17,846 nt of DNA from an uncultured Eubacteriales bacterium (GCA_900313545.1 OMRS01000332.1:1-17846); one strand, 5' to 3'. Positions 1 through 7,336 are shown, counted from the first letter of the stretch. Notes: generated by a model not told the origin, from the sequence alone. Numbers and translations are program-made.

Positions 1-2396
1 CGGCCGAGTTCCTTCATCATCGGCAGTTTTCCCAGTTTCTCCAGCAGTCCGAACAGGTCGAGCTCTTCCCCGTTCTCCTTTTTCTCTTCGTTCCCTTCTC
101 CTTCGTCCTCCTCTTCCGCCATCTCCATCAGGAAGCTGTACAGCTGCGTGAAGTCATGCCAGTGACCGTTGAAGAAGACCGCAAAAGCCTCCTCCTGGGG
201 TTCCTCGCTCATCCCTTCAAAAGTCATATGGAACAGAACCGGTATCGTACGTCCGGGACGACAGACCATCTGGATCGTCCTGCCATCCTGTCCGGCGGCG
301 CCCAGATCCTCAAAGACGATCTCCGCGAAGATTCTCTGGAATTCAAGGTCCTCCTCCATGTCCATCGGTGCAGGTTCGCTTTCAGGTTCAGTATCCCCGA
401 TCTCTTCTTCATCCGTCTCGCCGATCGCCTCAAAGACAGCACCGATGAAATCAAAAACGCTGATGCCGCCCAGATCCTCCAGCTGGAAGTCCTCTTCCTC
501 CGGGGGCAATTCCTCCGCAAACCACCCGCTGACATATTCTTTCAGTTTTTCCATATCGATGGTCAGGATATGCAGTCCCCAGTTGCCGTCACTGAAGAGT
601 TCTCCCTCGGGAAGCGTCATGGTCAGCATGGCATGCTGTTCTCCCAGTGTTTGAGGCCTTTCTTTCTGCCCCATCCGGGTTTCCTCAATCGCTTTCTCCA
701 GGGTCTTCCGGTATTTGCCCATCTGCATGTTTTCAAGCACCCATGGAAGCAGTCTTGTCATCTGGAGATAATCCGTACCCGGCACCATGGCACAGTCCAC
801 GGCAAACCAGTATTCCCTGGCTGCCTCCAGCGGCATGCCCCCTTCTGTGCACAGGCGGTAGGCCACCAGATTGAGCAGTGAGGAATTGCCATGCACACCG
901 CCCTGGTCATTCATGGGTGTCGGGATGTTCACCGGAGGCTTGTAAAACAGGTCCCAGGCGTACTCCGGCTGGGAGAACAGATGCGGGTCGCTCATGCTGC
1001 GCACGGCTTCGCCACTGTTCTCTCCCACCAGCCATGTCTTGTCCTTCGTATCCTTCAGGATCATTTCGCAGAGATTCCCCTGAATGTCGCTCATCGCCTC
1101 ATTGATGGCGCCGTAATCGTTCATATAGGCATTGAAGGTCATCACCGAATCGGTGACACAGTGGGTAAACTCATGGGCGACAATATCCATCGCATGGGAA
1201 TACTGATTGGCGCTGCTGGCTCCGAAAAGCTGCCATCCCAGATACTTTCCGATGTAACAGGCGTTATCCACGGGATTTTTCTCTTCATCGCAGAAATTGT
1301 TGAGAATCATGATGGGGGTATTTTCCCCGTCTCCGCCGCTCCAGCCGATCGCCTTGTAGTTGTCCCATGCCCTGCAGTAATTATAGAGGGACATGAGGGC
1401 GACAGGATCCCAGTCGCTGTTGGTCCTGCTGGATTCAAGCACGACCCGCCCGTCTTCGTACAGGAAATCGTAGCAATCCGCCACCACGATGCGGCGTTCA
1501 ATATTTCCCATGTAGTACATGCCCGTTCGGCGGTCCCGCATCAGTGTGACGGTCACCTCCGCCTCGGTTCCGTCCGGTTTTTTCACCTTCCCGGTGTACT
1601 CCGCCGGCTCCATGAATTCAAAGACATAGACGGAGTCAAATCCTTTCTTTCCCACCTCATCCCCCGGACGGATGGTCGGAAGACTGTACAGGTAATTTCC
1701 GTCCATGTCGACATAGTGTGCCAGGTACGGCAGGCTCTCCCCGCCGCTGGCAGTCTGATTGTCGGTATACACCATCCATACAAACCGGCTTTCCGGCAGG
1801 GCCTCCTCGTCACTGATGGACAGCGTCAGCGGGAGCACCACCTTCTGGGTCAGTTCCTCGATGACAGTCAATTTCGTTCCGTCCACCTCCAGCGCATGGG
1901 AAAGCACCTTGTCCTGCGCCATCCCGGCATCGATTCCCGACGCTTCCTTCACGTCCGGAAGCTTGGCTTCCACGCTGCTGATAAGGGCTATCATTTCTCC
2001 CCCTGAGTCCGCAACGACCTTCACCGCGCCTCCGGAGACGGTGGTGTCCGCATACATTTGCTGGAAGACATAATACGTGTTGCCGCGGTTGTCCGTCAGC
2101 ACCCGCCAGGGTTCAAAAGCCGTACGCTCATCCGCGCCCAGCAGGCCGGTCATGGACGCCACCACCCTGGCCGCATCTTCCATCCCTGTCAGACGTTCCC
2201 TTGTACAGGCCCCGTCGACAAAGGTGATGTGCCCATCCTCCATCGTGATCTTGTCCCCCGAAACCCCGAGTTTTTCAAGGTCTTCAAGCGTCAGCCTGCC
2301 GGATGCCGCCTTTTCGGCCAATGCTGACGTGCACAGAATAACGGCCACCAGCCACAGCACCACAAGTCCTATACCGGTTTCTTTCCAGTATTTCAT
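1..2396 (-). CDS. Secreted M4 (thermolysin-type) zinc metallopeptidase with long acidic C-terminal extension, 3' end outside window
   Basis: Extracellular neutral endopeptidase made as a prepro-enzyme; about 798 codons are visible and the frame runs off the left edge. Seen: a signal peptide (lysine-containing start, hydrophobic core, A-L-A cleavage near residue 27), then an FTP/PepSY-like propeptide (about 28-270), then the catalytic domain. Zinc ligands and catalytic residues are HEFTH (H408, E409, H412) and the distal Glu in GAINEAMSD (E433). The proton-donor His lies in DQGGVHGNS (H502), matching thermolysin His231. The catalytic domain ends near residue 565. At least 230 further residues follow, with two strongly acidic runs (about 625-640 and 755-775), which ordinary M4 enzymes lack. 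The start at 2396 is chosen because GGAGGAG (2405-2411) lies 8 nt upstream; the ATG at 2403 is out of frame and too close. Family assignment is firm; the role of the tail and the substrate are unknown. Confidence 0.93.
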   Translation of the reverse strand, partial: MKYWKETGIGLVVLWLVAVILCTSALAEKAASGRLTLEDLEKLGVSGDKITMEDGHITFVDGACTRERLTGMEDAARVVASMTGLLGADERTAFEPWRVLTDNRGNTYYVFQQMYADTTVSGGAVKVVADSGGEMIALISSVEAKLPDVKEASGIDAGMAQDKVLSHALEVDGTKLTVIEELTQKVVLPLTLSISDEEALPESRFVWMVYTDNQTASGGESLPYLAHYVDMDGNYLYSLPTIRPGDEVGKKGFDSVYVFEFMEPAEYTGKVKKPDGTEAEVTVTLMRDRRTGMYYMGNIERRIVVADCYDFLYEDGRVVLESSRTNSDWDPVALMSLYNYCRAWDNYKAIGWSGGDGENTPIMILNNFCDEEKNPVDNACYIGKYLGWQLFGASSANQYSHAMDIVAHEFTHCVTDSVMTFNAYMNDYGAINEAMSDIQGNLCEMILKDTKDKTWLVGENSGEAVRSMSDPHLFSQPEYAWDLFYKPPVNIPTPMNDQGGVHGNSSLLNLVAYRLCTEGGMPLEAAREYWFAVDCAMVPGTDYLQMTRLLPWVLENMQMGKYRKTLEKAIEETRMGQKERPQTLGEQHAMLTMTLPEGELFSDGNWGLHILTIDMEKLKEYVSGWFAEELPPEEEDFQLEDLGGISVFDFIGAVFEAIGETDEEEIGDTEPESEPAPMDMEEDLEFQRIFAEIVFEDLGAAGQDGRTIQMVCRPGRTIPVLFHMTFEGMSEEPQEEAFAVFFNGHWHDFTQLYSFLMEMAEEEDEGEGNEEKKENGEELDLFGLLEKLGKLPMMKELG

Positions 2397-2682
2397 GTTT
2401 CATGCTCCTCCTTTTCCCGTTTCTCCTCCAGTACCGGGATGATGTTCTTCCAACTCCCCTTGCGTCCGGGGATCTCCGAAAGGCGTCGGAATCCTCTTCC
2501 TTTCGCGGGCCTCTTCCCGTACTTCAGTTTTTTTCATTCAGGATGCCCGGATTCCAGAGCTTTCCCGGGATCCTGACCAGAGAGTCCGCAATAAAAAAGT
2601 CCCTCCCGGATCCCGGGGCTCTCTGCCTCCGCGCCTGTCTTTCCTGCCGGGAGCGGATCGTCCAAAGATCGGACGCTTCAGC
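2397..2682. other. Divergent intergenic region between M4 peptidase and PRTase-like gene
   Basis: There is no convincing gene in this stretch. Frames open across it are compositionally odd and lack a ribosome binding site. It holds the leader of the minus-strand peptidase gene, including an inverted repeat CGAAAGG (2477-2483) / CCTTTCG (2499-2505). A short dyad CGTCC (2659-2663) / GGACG (2671-2675) lies just upstream of the plus-strand promoter. I could not identify a good minus-strand promoter for the peptidase. Confidence 0.5.
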
Positions 2683-2710
2683 TTGACATCGCGAAAAATC
2701 CTGTCATAAT
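2683..2710 (+). promoter_or_regulatory. Sigma-A-type promoter of the PRTase-like gene
   Basis: A perfect -35 box TTGACA (2683-2688) and a -10 box CATAAT (2705-2710, five of six consensus bases) are separated by 16 nt. The predicted transcript starts near 2717, giving a leader of about 65 nt before the start codon at 2781. Confidence 0.75.
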
Positions 2711-2720
2711 TACAGACAGG
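2700..2720. promoter_or_regulatory. Operator-like dyad over the -10 box
   Basis: The inverted repeat CCTGTC-N9-GACAGG has its left arm touching the first base of the -10 hexamer and its right arm at about the transcription start. A dyad in this position is typical of a repressor site that occludes RNA polymerase. The regulator is unknown, and chance occurrence of a 6-bp dyad is possible. Confidence 0.35.
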
Positions 2721-2780
2721 TTGACGCTTTTTCAAACAACAGAAACAGTGGCGACACTTTTGCATTCAGGAGGGTTTCTT

Positions 2781-3419
2781 ATGGCCATTAATCTCATGCA
2801 GCATCCCCACCGACTGGGAAACGTTCCCCTTCGCCTGGCAAAGGGACATTTTGCCACAAGTCACAGCCACCTCAATTACTATATCGATGTGACCATGACC
2901 AAGCACCGCCTTTCTGAAGCCCGCGCCGCCGCTTCCTACCTGTGTAAGAAGTCCAACACTTCTACCATCATTGACACGATCCTGTGCCTGGATGGAACGG
3001 AAGTCATCGGCGCCTGCATGGCCAGCGAGCTGACCAAGGCCGGTTATATGAACATGAATGCGCACCGTACCATTTATGTCGCAACACCGGAGCACACCTC
3101 CGGCAGCCAGCTGATCTTCCGCGACAATACCGCTCCCATGATCGTGGGCAAACATGTCCTGGTACTGGCCGCCTCCCTGTCCACCGGCTACACCGCCGCG
3201 GCTGCCATTGAGGCAATCCGGTACTACAGCGGGATTCCTGTCGGAGTATGTTCCGTCTTCAGCTGCATCGACACCTGCGAAGGCTTCGATGTGATCAGCA
3301 TTTACCACAAAAATGACCTGGATGACTACAAGAGCTACGCCTCTCACGACTGCCCCATGTGCAAAGCCGGCATCAAGCTGGATGCGCTGGTGAACAGCCA
3401 CGGTATCTCCAGCTTCTGA
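2781..3419 (+). CDS. Phosphoribosyltransferase-fold protein with degenerate PRPP-binding loop
   Basis: A 212-residue protein resembling type I phosphoribosyltransferases (orotate PRTase-like proteins of Clostridia). The diagnostic PRPP loop, normally hydrophobic-(D/E)-D-x-x-(S/T)-T-G-x-T, is present as VLVLAASLSTGYT. The two acidic residues that contact the ribose hydroxyls are replaced by A130 and A131, while the S-T-G phosphate loop is kept. Near the C-terminus lies a CPMC pair (C191, C194). The start at 2781 is set by AGGAGGG (2768-2774) six nt upstream; an upstream in-frame ATG at 2721 has no ribosome binding site and adds residues unlike a PRTase N-terminus. The gene is monocistronic: own promoter at 2683, terminator at 3435. 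The fold is likely. Catalytic activity is doubtful, so an orotate PRTase name would be unsafe; a PRPP or nucleotide-sensing role is a guess. Confidence 0.82.
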   Translation: MAINLMQHPHRLGNVPLRLAKGHFATSHSHLNYYIDVTMTKHRLSEARAAASYLCKKSNTSTIIDTILCLDGTEVIGACMASELTKAGYMNMNAHRTIYVATPEHTSGSQLIFRDNTAPMIVGKHVLVLAASLSTGYTAAAAIEAIRYYSGIPVGVCSVFSCIDTCEGFDVISIYHKNDLDDYKSYASHDCPMCKAGIKLDALVNSHGISSF

Positions 3420-3434
3420 GCCTGTGCATCTTCC

Positions 3435-3463
3435 GCCATCCGGCACCGCCGGATGGCTTTTCT
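3435..3463 (+). terminator. Rho-independent terminator of the PRTase-like gene
   Basis: A perfect 10-bp stem GCCATCCGGC (3435-3444) / GCCGGATGGC (3448-3457) with a 3-nt loop is followed by TTTTCT. It begins 15 nt after the stop codon. The minus strand has no U-tract after the hairpin, so it probably does not serve the converging gene at 3575. Confidence 0.85.
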
Positions 3464-3574
3464 CGTTGTGCGCTACGGCGGGCGGGAAGAAATGCATCTC
3501 CGCCCATCATCAGCCCGCCTCGCACTGTTCCGCCTCTCCTCCTTCGGGCCCTCGGTCCCGGTTTTCCGGAGAAT

Positions 3575-4144
3575 TCACACCTTCTGAAAGGATTTCTTTG
3601 CTCCGGGGCACATTTCCGAGATATAATTTCTGAAAGCGTCCACATTCCCGGGATCAAGGGCATCCTTCACCACCAGCATCATCTGACCGTTCTTGTAGCG
3701 AAGCACAAACAGGTCTCGGCTCTCCGTACAGGCGGTAAAATCCTTGTAGAGAAAAAGAGATTCCGCATCCTTTTTCACAGGGTCGGTGAAGGCAATCCCG
3801 TGTCTGTGGAATTTCAGAGTAAAGGCGGGGATGCTGCCATCCGGGCGTTTCAGGTTCTTAAGAACCGCACTGGCAACCCGCTCCGGCATCAGCACATACG
3901 CGCCAGCCAGCAGAATGCCCACGCCGGCGATCAGAAGCATGATGTCCCCGTTCTTCTGGGAAAAAGGCTTTCCTTCCGCCAGCAGGTTGACCCCGATGAG
4001 CATCAGGACAAGTGCGGCCAGGATGCCCCCCATGATTTTTGCTTGAAGTCCGTTTCTGCCAAATATCCGGCATCGGAACGACTGGACAAAATGCTCTTTC
4101 ACCGGCGTATACGTGTTTGTAAAGGCAATTGAGGTTTCTTCCAT
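3575..4144 (-). CDS. Small membrane protein with two TM helices and YcxB-like C-terminal domain
   Basis: A 189-residue protein of unknown function. Seen: a soluble N-terminus of about 35 residues, two hydrophobic helices (about 37-56 and 67-86) forming a hairpin, then a soluble C-terminal domain of about 100 residues. The tail has alternating beta strands around FTLKFHRHGIAF and LFVLRYKNGQMMLVVK, followed by a final helix, as in YcxB-like (PH-like) domains of Bacillota. The start at 4144 is preferred over the in-frame ATG at 4177 because GGAGGG lies 7 nt upstream of it and the upstream ATG sits inside an inverted repeat. The gene is divergent from the flavodoxin gene, with 84 nt between start codons, so the two may share control. 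No function should be inferred beyond membrane location. The YcxB-like call is from remembered family pattern only. Confidence 0.8.
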   Translation of the reverse strand: MEETSIAFTNTYTPVKEHFVQSFRCRIFGRNGLQAKIMGGILAALVLMLIGVNLLAEGKPFSQKNGDIMLLIAGVGILLAGAYVLMPERVASAVLKNLKRPDGSIPAFTLKFHRHGIAFTDPVKKDAESLFLYKDFTACTESRDLFVLRYKNGQMMLVVKDALDPGNVDAFRNYISEMCPGAKKSFQKV

Positions 4145-4164
4145 TCTTTTTCCCTCCTGTTTTC

Positions 4165-4191
4165 TCTCCGCGGACATGCCGCCCGCGGAGA
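4165..4191. repeat. 9-bp inverted repeat in the divergent promoter region
   Basis: TCTCCGCGG (4165-4173) and CCGCGGAGA (4183-4191) form a perfect dyad with a 9-nt spacer, between the two divergent start codons at 4144 and 4229. It could be an operator controlling both genes or a hairpin in one of the leaders. No U-tract follows it, so it is not a terminator. Confidence 0.4.
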
Positions 4192-4228
4192 ATGTCAGTT
4201 CCCAAAACCATCAGAAAGAAGGAGATCC

Positions 4229-4747
4229 ATGCGAACTGCTGTTGTGTACTATTCCCTTGGCGGGAACACCGCCTTTGCCGCCTCCAGGATTGCCGAAATC
4301 ATGCAGGCTGACCTGATTCTCCTGGAAACCGTGGAAGACTTTCCGAAACGGGGCCTCAAGAAATTCTGGCGCGGCGGCCAGAGTGTCATGAGACAGGAGA
4401 CCCCTGCCCTGAAGCCCTATACGTTTGATCCTGAAGCCTATGATCTGGTGATCCTCGGCTTTCCCGTCTGGGCCGGCTATGCGGCCTCTCCCCTACGCAC
4501 CTTCGTCCTTGCCCATCGCGAGGCGCTTGCGCACCTGCGTCTGGGCAGCTTTGCCTGCCAGGGCGGCAGCGGGGGGCATCGGGCATTTATCCGTCTGGCG
4601 CAGTGCATCGGCATCTCCGCCATTCCCCTGCGTCTGATCCTCAACGATCCCCTTGAGCGTCCCGCTGTCGAAAACGACAAGAAAATCCGCATGTTCTGTG
4701 AGGCCTGCCTTGAACCCGATCCCTGTTTTGTCACGTTTGAAATCTGA
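4229..4747 (+). CDS. Flavodoxin-family protein
   Basis: A 172-residue single-domain flavodoxin-like FMN protein, probably a low-potential electron carrier or a small FMN-dependent redox enzyme in the cytoplasm. Seen: the first beta strand and phosphate-binding loop VVYYSLGGNT (residues 5-14; S9, G12, N13 and T14 correspond to the usual S/T-x-T-G-N-T loop, here S-L-G-G-N-T). The second flavin loop follows the strand VILGFPVW (around residues 72-79). A third loop is near CQGGSGGH (around residues 110-117). Length fits short flavodoxins. The start is fixed by AAGGAGA a few nt upstream of 4229. No neighbouring reductase or ferredoxin gene is present, so the partner is not indicated. Divergent from the membrane protein at 3575-4144. 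Confidence 0.85.
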   Translation: MRTAVVYYSLGGNTAFAASRIAEIMQADLILLETVEDFPKRGLKKFWRGGQSVMRQETPALKPYTFDPEAYDLVILGFPVWAGYAASPLRTFVLAHREALAHLRLGSFACQGGSGGHRAFIRLAQCIGISAIPLRLILNDPLERPAVENDKKIRMFCEACLEPDPCFVTFEI

Positions 4748-4923
4748 GTGCCGAACATCCCCGGCGCGGCTGGCAGCGCTTTCCCTGCGGACCGGTTCCC
4801 GCCTCTGCCCTCTTCCGGTGTCCGGGCACGTGCGCAGGTCCTTCTTTGGCCCTTCTTTTCATCCCTGCCGCCTTTTCTTCCAGTCATGGCTCCCGTCTGT
4901 CCTTCAGAGCACTGCAGAAGCAG

Positions 4924-4975
4924 CAGCAGCCAGAAACCGTCGGATCAATCCCGGTTTCTGGCTGCTGTTTTTTTT
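4924..4975 (+). terminator. Strong rho-independent terminator
   Basis: A perfect 15-bp stem CAGCAGCCAGAAACC (4924-4938) / GGTTTCTGGCTGCTG (4953-4967) with a 14-nt loop is followed directly by eight T residues. It lies 176 nt after the flavodoxin stop codon. It therefore either gives that mRNA a long 3' UTR or ends a separate short transcript from 4748-4923. Confidence 0.88.
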
Positions 4976-5205
4976 CGCAGAAAAGACGCCGGCGGGAACG
5001 GTTTTGTCCCTTGCCGGGCCAGAATCCGGTTCCGCAGAGCCAGATACATGTCGTCCCATGGCCGGATGCCGTACAGATCAATGAACCTCCGGAACTGCTT
5101 CAGGGTCACACCGGCGCGCTGACAGAGGACCGGTTGCGGATCCCTGACCGGCAGATTTCCAGGGACGGACCGCCCTGCATCTCCACAGGCAAACGGCCTG
5201 AACAT
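4945..5205 (-). CDS. Doubtful small ORF, possibly a gene remnant
   Basis: An 86-codon frame whose middle looks protein-like: a run starting AGVTLKQFRRFIDLYGI, followed by WDDMYLALRNRIL, resembles a short helix-turn-helix-type segment. No ribosome binding site precedes the ATG at 5205. The frame is closed by a TGA 24 nt further upstream, and its last codons overlap the loop and one arm of the terminator at 4924-4975. It may be the degraded end of a former DNA-binding protein or may be chance. No function is proposed. Confidence 0.25.
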   Translation of the reverse strand: MFRPFACGDAGRSVPGNLPVRDPQPVLCQRAGVTLKQFRRFIDLYGIRPWDDMYLALRNRILARQGTKPFPPASFLRKKTAARNRD

Positions 5206-5250
5206 CCGGCGATCATCAAATCCGGGTCAGATCATCGCCAGAGAAAGGAT

Positions 5251-5280
5251 GGCCTTCATTGCACCATGTCTGCAATGGCC
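5251..5280. repeat. Inverted repeat (hairpin) in the intergenic gap
   Basis: CATTGCA (5257-5263) and TGCAATG (5271-5277) form a perfect 7-bp dyad with a 7-nt spacer. GGCC at both outer edges extends it with a TT bulge. No U-tract follows on either strand. Its role is unknown. Confidence 0.35.
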
Positions 5281-5466
5281 CCTGTACACACCATATCGCA
5301 GCTGCCATCTCCGGCACCGGGAGACTGCCAGGCATCAAAACCGATAAGTTGACGGCTGCGTTCACTGAATGCTTCAGAAGCCTCAGGATCCCGCCGGTTT
5401 TCAGTGCGCCGGTCCTGTCAAACCGTCACCCGCCCACACCGAAGGCGGGACTGATTTCGTGCGCGG

Positions 5467-7149
5467 TCACCTCTTCTTTGCCGGCGTGGGCCTGTGAAGC
5501 ACAAAGGCCTCCCATGGCCGGACCGTATCCTTCTGGGGAGCATCCGGATAGTTGCCGATCAGCAGCCAGGCAGACCCGAATTCCTTCGGGATCATCCAGG
5601 TGATCTCGGATTCCGAGAAGTTGCACACCACCAGCATGCTTTCCTGACCCAGCGTGCGGGTATAGACAAACAGATCCGGATGGTCCGCCTCCAGCAGCTC
5701 ATAGTGGCCGTAGACGATCAGGTCCATCTCCTTGCGCAGGGCGATCAGCTTCCTGTAATAATGGAAGACGGAATCCTGCCGCTGCATCTGCTCCTGTGCG
5801 TTGATTTCCGTGTAATTTGGATTGACGGGAAGCCAGGGCGTCCCCGTGGTGAAGCCGCCATGAGGAGCATTCTCCCACTGCATGGGAGTCCTTGCATTGT
5901 CGCGGCTGCGCTGGCGGAGCATCTTCAGTCCCTCCGCCTCATTCATGATTCCTTTCGCCTGCAGATCCCGGAAATTTCCCAGGGACTCAATGTCATTCAT
6001 CTGATCGATCGAGGTCCACGGGAAATTGGTCATCCCGAGCTCCTCCCCCTGGTAGATGTAGGGGGTGCCCTGCATCATGTGCAGACAGGTGGCCAGCATC
6101 TTGGCGGACAGTTCCCGGGTACGGGGGTCCTCGCTGCCATAGCGGGAGACCACTCTGGGCTGGTCGTGGTTGTCCCAGTACAGGCTGTTCCAGGCGATGC
6201 CATCCAGCTCCTTCTGCCAGCGGCTCAGGATGCTCTTGAGCAGCGGGATATTTTTACGAGGAGGCGCATATCGTCCCAGCTCCGGATCGAAATCCGCGCT
6301 CATGTGATCAAACTGGAACACCATGCTCAGCTCGCTGCCGTCCAGGTTCGCGTAGCTGCGGGCTTCCTCCAGGGTCACTCCCGCGCACTCGCCCACCGTC
6401 AGCAGATCATAGCGGGAGAGCACGCGACGGTTCATTTCCCTCAGATACTCATGTTCATGGGGCCCGTTGGCCACCAGGCTGAAAGGTGCGTAGCCCGTAG
6501 GCCCGGGTTCGCCGTCCGGCAGACCCTCCGGCTTGGAGATCAGACTGATGACGTCCATCCTGAAACCGTCGATCCCCTTTTTCAGCCACCAGTCCATCAT
6601 GTCGAACACCTCATCCCTGACCCGGGGATTGTCCCAGTTCAGGTCGGGCTGTCTGCGGGAGAACAGGTGCAGATAATACATGCCTGTCTGATCGTCCAGC
6701 TCCCAGGCGCTGCCGCCGAAGCAGGAGCCCCAGTTGTTGGGAGCCCCCTCCCCCCTGCCTTCCCGCCAGATGTAATAATCCCTGTACGGGTTGTCCCGGG
6801 AGGATCTGGACTCGACAAACCAGCGGTGTTCATCAGAGGTATGGTTGACCACCAGGTCCATGACGATCTTCAGCCCCAGCTCATGGGCACGGGAAAGCAT
6901 CTCGTCAAAATCCTGCATGGTGCCGAATTCTTCCATGATCTCCTGATAGTCGCTGATGTCATACCCGTTATCGTCATTGGGCGAACGGTACACCGGCGAC
7001 AGCCAGATGGTATCCGCCCCCAGTTCCCGGATATAGGGAAGCCGGCGGGTAATGCCCTTCAGATCTCCGATCCCGTCCCCGTTGCTGTCCTGAAAGCTTC
7101 TGGGATAGATCTGATAGACCACGCTGCTTTGCCACCATCTCTTTTCCAT
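5467..7149 (-). CDS. Oligo-1,6-glucosidase (GH13_31), cytoplasmic
   Basis: A 560-residue alpha-glucosidase that releases glucose from the non-reducing end of isomalto-oligosaccharides and panose. No signal peptide, so cytoplasmic. Seen: the (beta/alpha)8 barrel from the start (VVYQIYPRSFQDSNGDGIGD, residues 10-29), with conserved regions DLVVNH (98-103), GFRMDV with nucleophile D199, TVGEC with acid/base E254, and NHD with D329. Residue V200 directly after the nucleophile is the feature that separates alpha-1,6-active oligo-1,6-glucosidases from alpha-1,4-specific maltases, which have Ala or Thr there. A C-terminal beta domain ends in PWEAFVLH. The start is set by AAGGAG 7-8 nt upstream. It has its own promoter at 7214-7242 and a terminator upstream separates it from the GGDEF gene. 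It probably works with the debranching enzyme at 10136. Exact substrate preference needs an assay. Confidence 0.93.
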   Translation of the reverse strand: MEKRWWQSSVVYQIYPRSFQDSNGDGIGDLKGITRRLPYIRELGADTIWLSPVYRSPNDDNGYDISDYQEIMEEFGTMQDFDEMLSRAHELGLKIVMDLVVNHTSDEHRWFVESRSSRDNPYRDYYIWREGRGEGAPNNWGSCFGGSAWELDDQTGMYYLHLFSRRQPDLNWDNPRVRDEVFDMMDWWLKKGIDGFRMDVISLISKPEGLPDGEPGPTGYAPFSLVANGPHEHEYLREMNRRVLSRYDLLTVGECAGVTLEEARSYANLDGSELSMVFQFDHMSADFDPELGRYAPPRKNIPLLKSILSRWQKELDGIAWNSLYWDNHDQPRVVSRYGSEDPRTRELSAKMLATCLHMMQGTPYIYQGEELGMTNFPWTSIDQMNDIESLGNFRDLQAKGIMNEAEGLKMLRQRSRDNARTPMQWENAPHGGFTTGTPWLPVNPNYTEINAQEQMQRQDSVFHYYRKLIALRKEMDLIVYGHYELLEADHPDLFVYTRTLGQESMLVVCNFSESEITWMIPKEFGSAWLLIGNYPDAPQKDTVRPWEAFVLHRPTPAKKR

Positions 7150-7170
7150 GCTTCATCTCCTTACTCGGGG

Positions 7171-7180
7171 TGTCCGGACA
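7171..7180. repeat. Palindrome TGTCCGGACA in the glucosidase leader
   Basis: A perfect 10-bp palindrome between the promoter (7214-7242) and the ribosome binding site of the glucosidase gene. The core GTCCGGAC recurs at 9912-9919, and the half sites CCGGACA (9998-10004) and TGTCCGG (10031-10037) lie upstream of the debranching enzyme gene. It could be a shared regulatory site, but CCGG-rich words are common here and one also occurs inside the adenine deaminase gene. Confidence 0.25.
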
Positions 7181-7213
7181 AAGGCCCGGAGGTTCCCGAT
7201 GATTTCAGCGGAT

Positions 7214-7242
7214 ATTATAAGCTTTCTGTTTACCCATTGCAA
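7214..7242 (-). promoter_or_regulatory. Sigma-A-type promoter of the oligo-1,6-glucosidase gene
   Basis: Read on the minus strand: -35 TTGCAA (7237-7242), a 17-nt spacer, and a perfect -10 TATAAT (7214-7219). The leader is about 60 nt. The -35 lies inside GCAATTGC, itself a palindrome. No good cre box overlaps it. Confidence 0.8.
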
Positions 7243-7279
7243 TTGCTTCTCTTCCGCCCCGGCCTGCCTTCACCGGCAG

Positions 7280-7328
7280 AAAAAAGCGGGCCTGTTTCCG
7301 ACGCATCCCGCATCAAAAACAGACCCGC
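7280..7328 (-). terminator. Rho-independent terminator of the sensor GGDEF gene
   Basis: On the minus strand, GCGGGTCTGTTT (7317-7328) pairs with AAACAGGCCCGC (7286-7297) with one G-U pair, followed by six U (7280-7285). It sits 9 nt after the stop codon of the gene at 7337 and upstream of the glucosidase promoter, separating the two transcripts. Confidence 0.85.
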
Positions 7329-7336
7329 CTGGTTTC

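Larger units (their letters stand above)
4748..5466. other. Mostly non-coding gap between flavodoxin and oligo-1,6-glucosidase genes
   Basis: About 720 nt that lie downstream of both flanking genes. It contains the strong plus-strand terminator at 4924-4975, one doubtful minus-strand ORF (4945-5205), and a hairpin at 5251-5280. A weaker GC hairpin, CCCGCC / GGCGGG around 5430-5453, just beyond the glucosidase stop codon, may act as that gene's terminator although it lacks a good U-tract. Nothing else in it is recognisable. Confidence 0.5.

Noticed and set aside
891..2006. Plus-strand open frame (371 codons) opposite the M4 peptidase gene
   Set aside because: Shadow of a gene with HEFTH and the other M4 motifs in correct order on the minus strand.
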